A stretch of 64,000 bases of DNA from positions 28,994,664-29,058,663 of the forward strand of contig NW_022145601.1 of the NCBI RefSeq assembly GCF_000002235.5. The letters run 5' to 3'. Below the pieces are notes generated by a model that was not told where the DNA came from, made no database searches, and saw nothing but the letters and a program-made list of their open reading frames with translations. This DNA is from Strongylocentrotus purpuratus. Lineage: Eukaryota; Echinodermata; Echinoidea; Camarodonta; Strongylocentrotidae. Made by a program: the position numbers and the translations under genes. Below are positions 63,711-64,000 of this stretch, in pieces; positions within the stretch are counted from its first letter, which is position 1, and every line of letters starts with the position of its first letter.

Positions 63711-64000
63711 ATGAAATGTAGATTATTATATACCTCACCCAAGACGGGATGCAAAAATCCTAGCAGCTGACAATAAAAAGGTTTTATTTGAGCGCATATC
63801 AACCAATGTCCAGAACAAACCTAAACGTTAGGCGCAAGTAACGTCCAGAGTATATAGAAGGGGGTGGTGGTTAATACATTCGTTGCTGATTTCCCATTTG
63901 CTTTAAATGTGCTGAAACTCACATGAAATGTTGATTATTATAAACCTCATCTAATACGGGGTGCAAAAATTCTACCAACCGACTTTAAAAAGGTCTTATT
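63711..64000. repeat. Start of another octamer-interrupting unit
   Basis: It matches 59858-60140, the unit that breaks the octamer ladder, with the private variants 'cgttaggcgcaagtaacg' and 'tattataaacctcatct'. The same interruption therefore recurs and continues past the window. Confidence 0.75.

Larger units (their letters stand above)
52195..64000. repeat. Satellite array, segment 3
   Basis: The same satellite resumes in phase and runs off the right end of the window. Sub-blocks are AB dimers to about 54735, then the 8-monomer higher-order repeat. No gene is present: the ORF at 62001-62195 is a reading of the repeat and resembles one at 27775. Confidence 0.97.

Noticed and set aside
1-64000. 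CENP-B box in the satellite
   Set aside because: I looked for the TTCG...A..CGGG pattern in A and B units. 'attcgttgctgatttcc' and 'tcgaatacgggg' each fit only in part, so no box is called.
1-64000. tRNA, rRNA or other structured RNA genes
   Set aside because: No cloverleaf box A/B pair or rRNA core sequence was seen on either strand.

Overview
This is eukaryotic, gene-poor DNA, most likely from a marine invertebrate. The lineage is inferred: the one protein family I recognise is a high-copy transposon-type family I associate with cnidarians, echinoderms, molluscs and amphioxus, and GA/C microsatellites abound. About 50.5 kb of the 64 kb is a single AT-rich satellite running off both ends of the window. 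No intact host gene, tRNA, rRNA or CRISPR array is visible. Short ORFs in the satellite recur only because the repeat recurs.

Satellite. The monomer is about 212-216 bp, so roughly 236 copies are present. There are two main types: A (about 212 bp, carrying a G-run pair before 'ttaatacattcg') and B (about 216 bp, carrying 'catgtagagtatatcggt' and 'tttcgggcttt'), plus A/B hybrids. Order changes along the array: AAB trimers near 1-1800, hybrid-rich DNA at about 1.8-7 kb, AB dimers of about 429 bp at about 24-31 kb, 40-42 kb and 52-55 kb, and an 8-monomer higher-order repeat of about 1.71 kb at about 54.7-63.7 kb. Multi-kb blocks are duplicated with offsets of 3202, 4691, 8317, 9417, 11747 and 16438 bp, all close to whole multiples of one monomer (15, 22, 39, 44, 55 and 77). 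This is the expected mark of in-register unequal exchange.

Two DNA transposons interrupt the array. The first (34931-39697, 4.77 kb) sits in a duplicated TTAA with 13-bp inverted ends starting CCC, so it is a piggyBac-like, apparently non-autonomous element. Its inside is a ladder of diverged roughly 0.45-0.55 kb units, most carrying a GA tract and a C tract. The second (43473-52194, 8.72 kb) has a 3-bp ATA duplication and very long foldback-type inverted ends (1.23 kb left, 2.00 kb right). These ends contain 384-bp tandem repeats, two on the left and four on the right. It encloses a G-rich minisatellite and a decayed gene of a family with an XPG-like nuclease motif and a TSO1-like cysteine region; I assign it tentatively to the Academ superfamily.

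Both transposons lie in the downstream copy of a roughly 7.5-kb satellite duplication (20.6-28.1 kb versus 32.3-53.3 kb without the insertions). The upstream copy still holds both empty target sites, at 23183 and 26951. This fixes both target duplications and places both insertions after that duplication, or at least on only one of its products.
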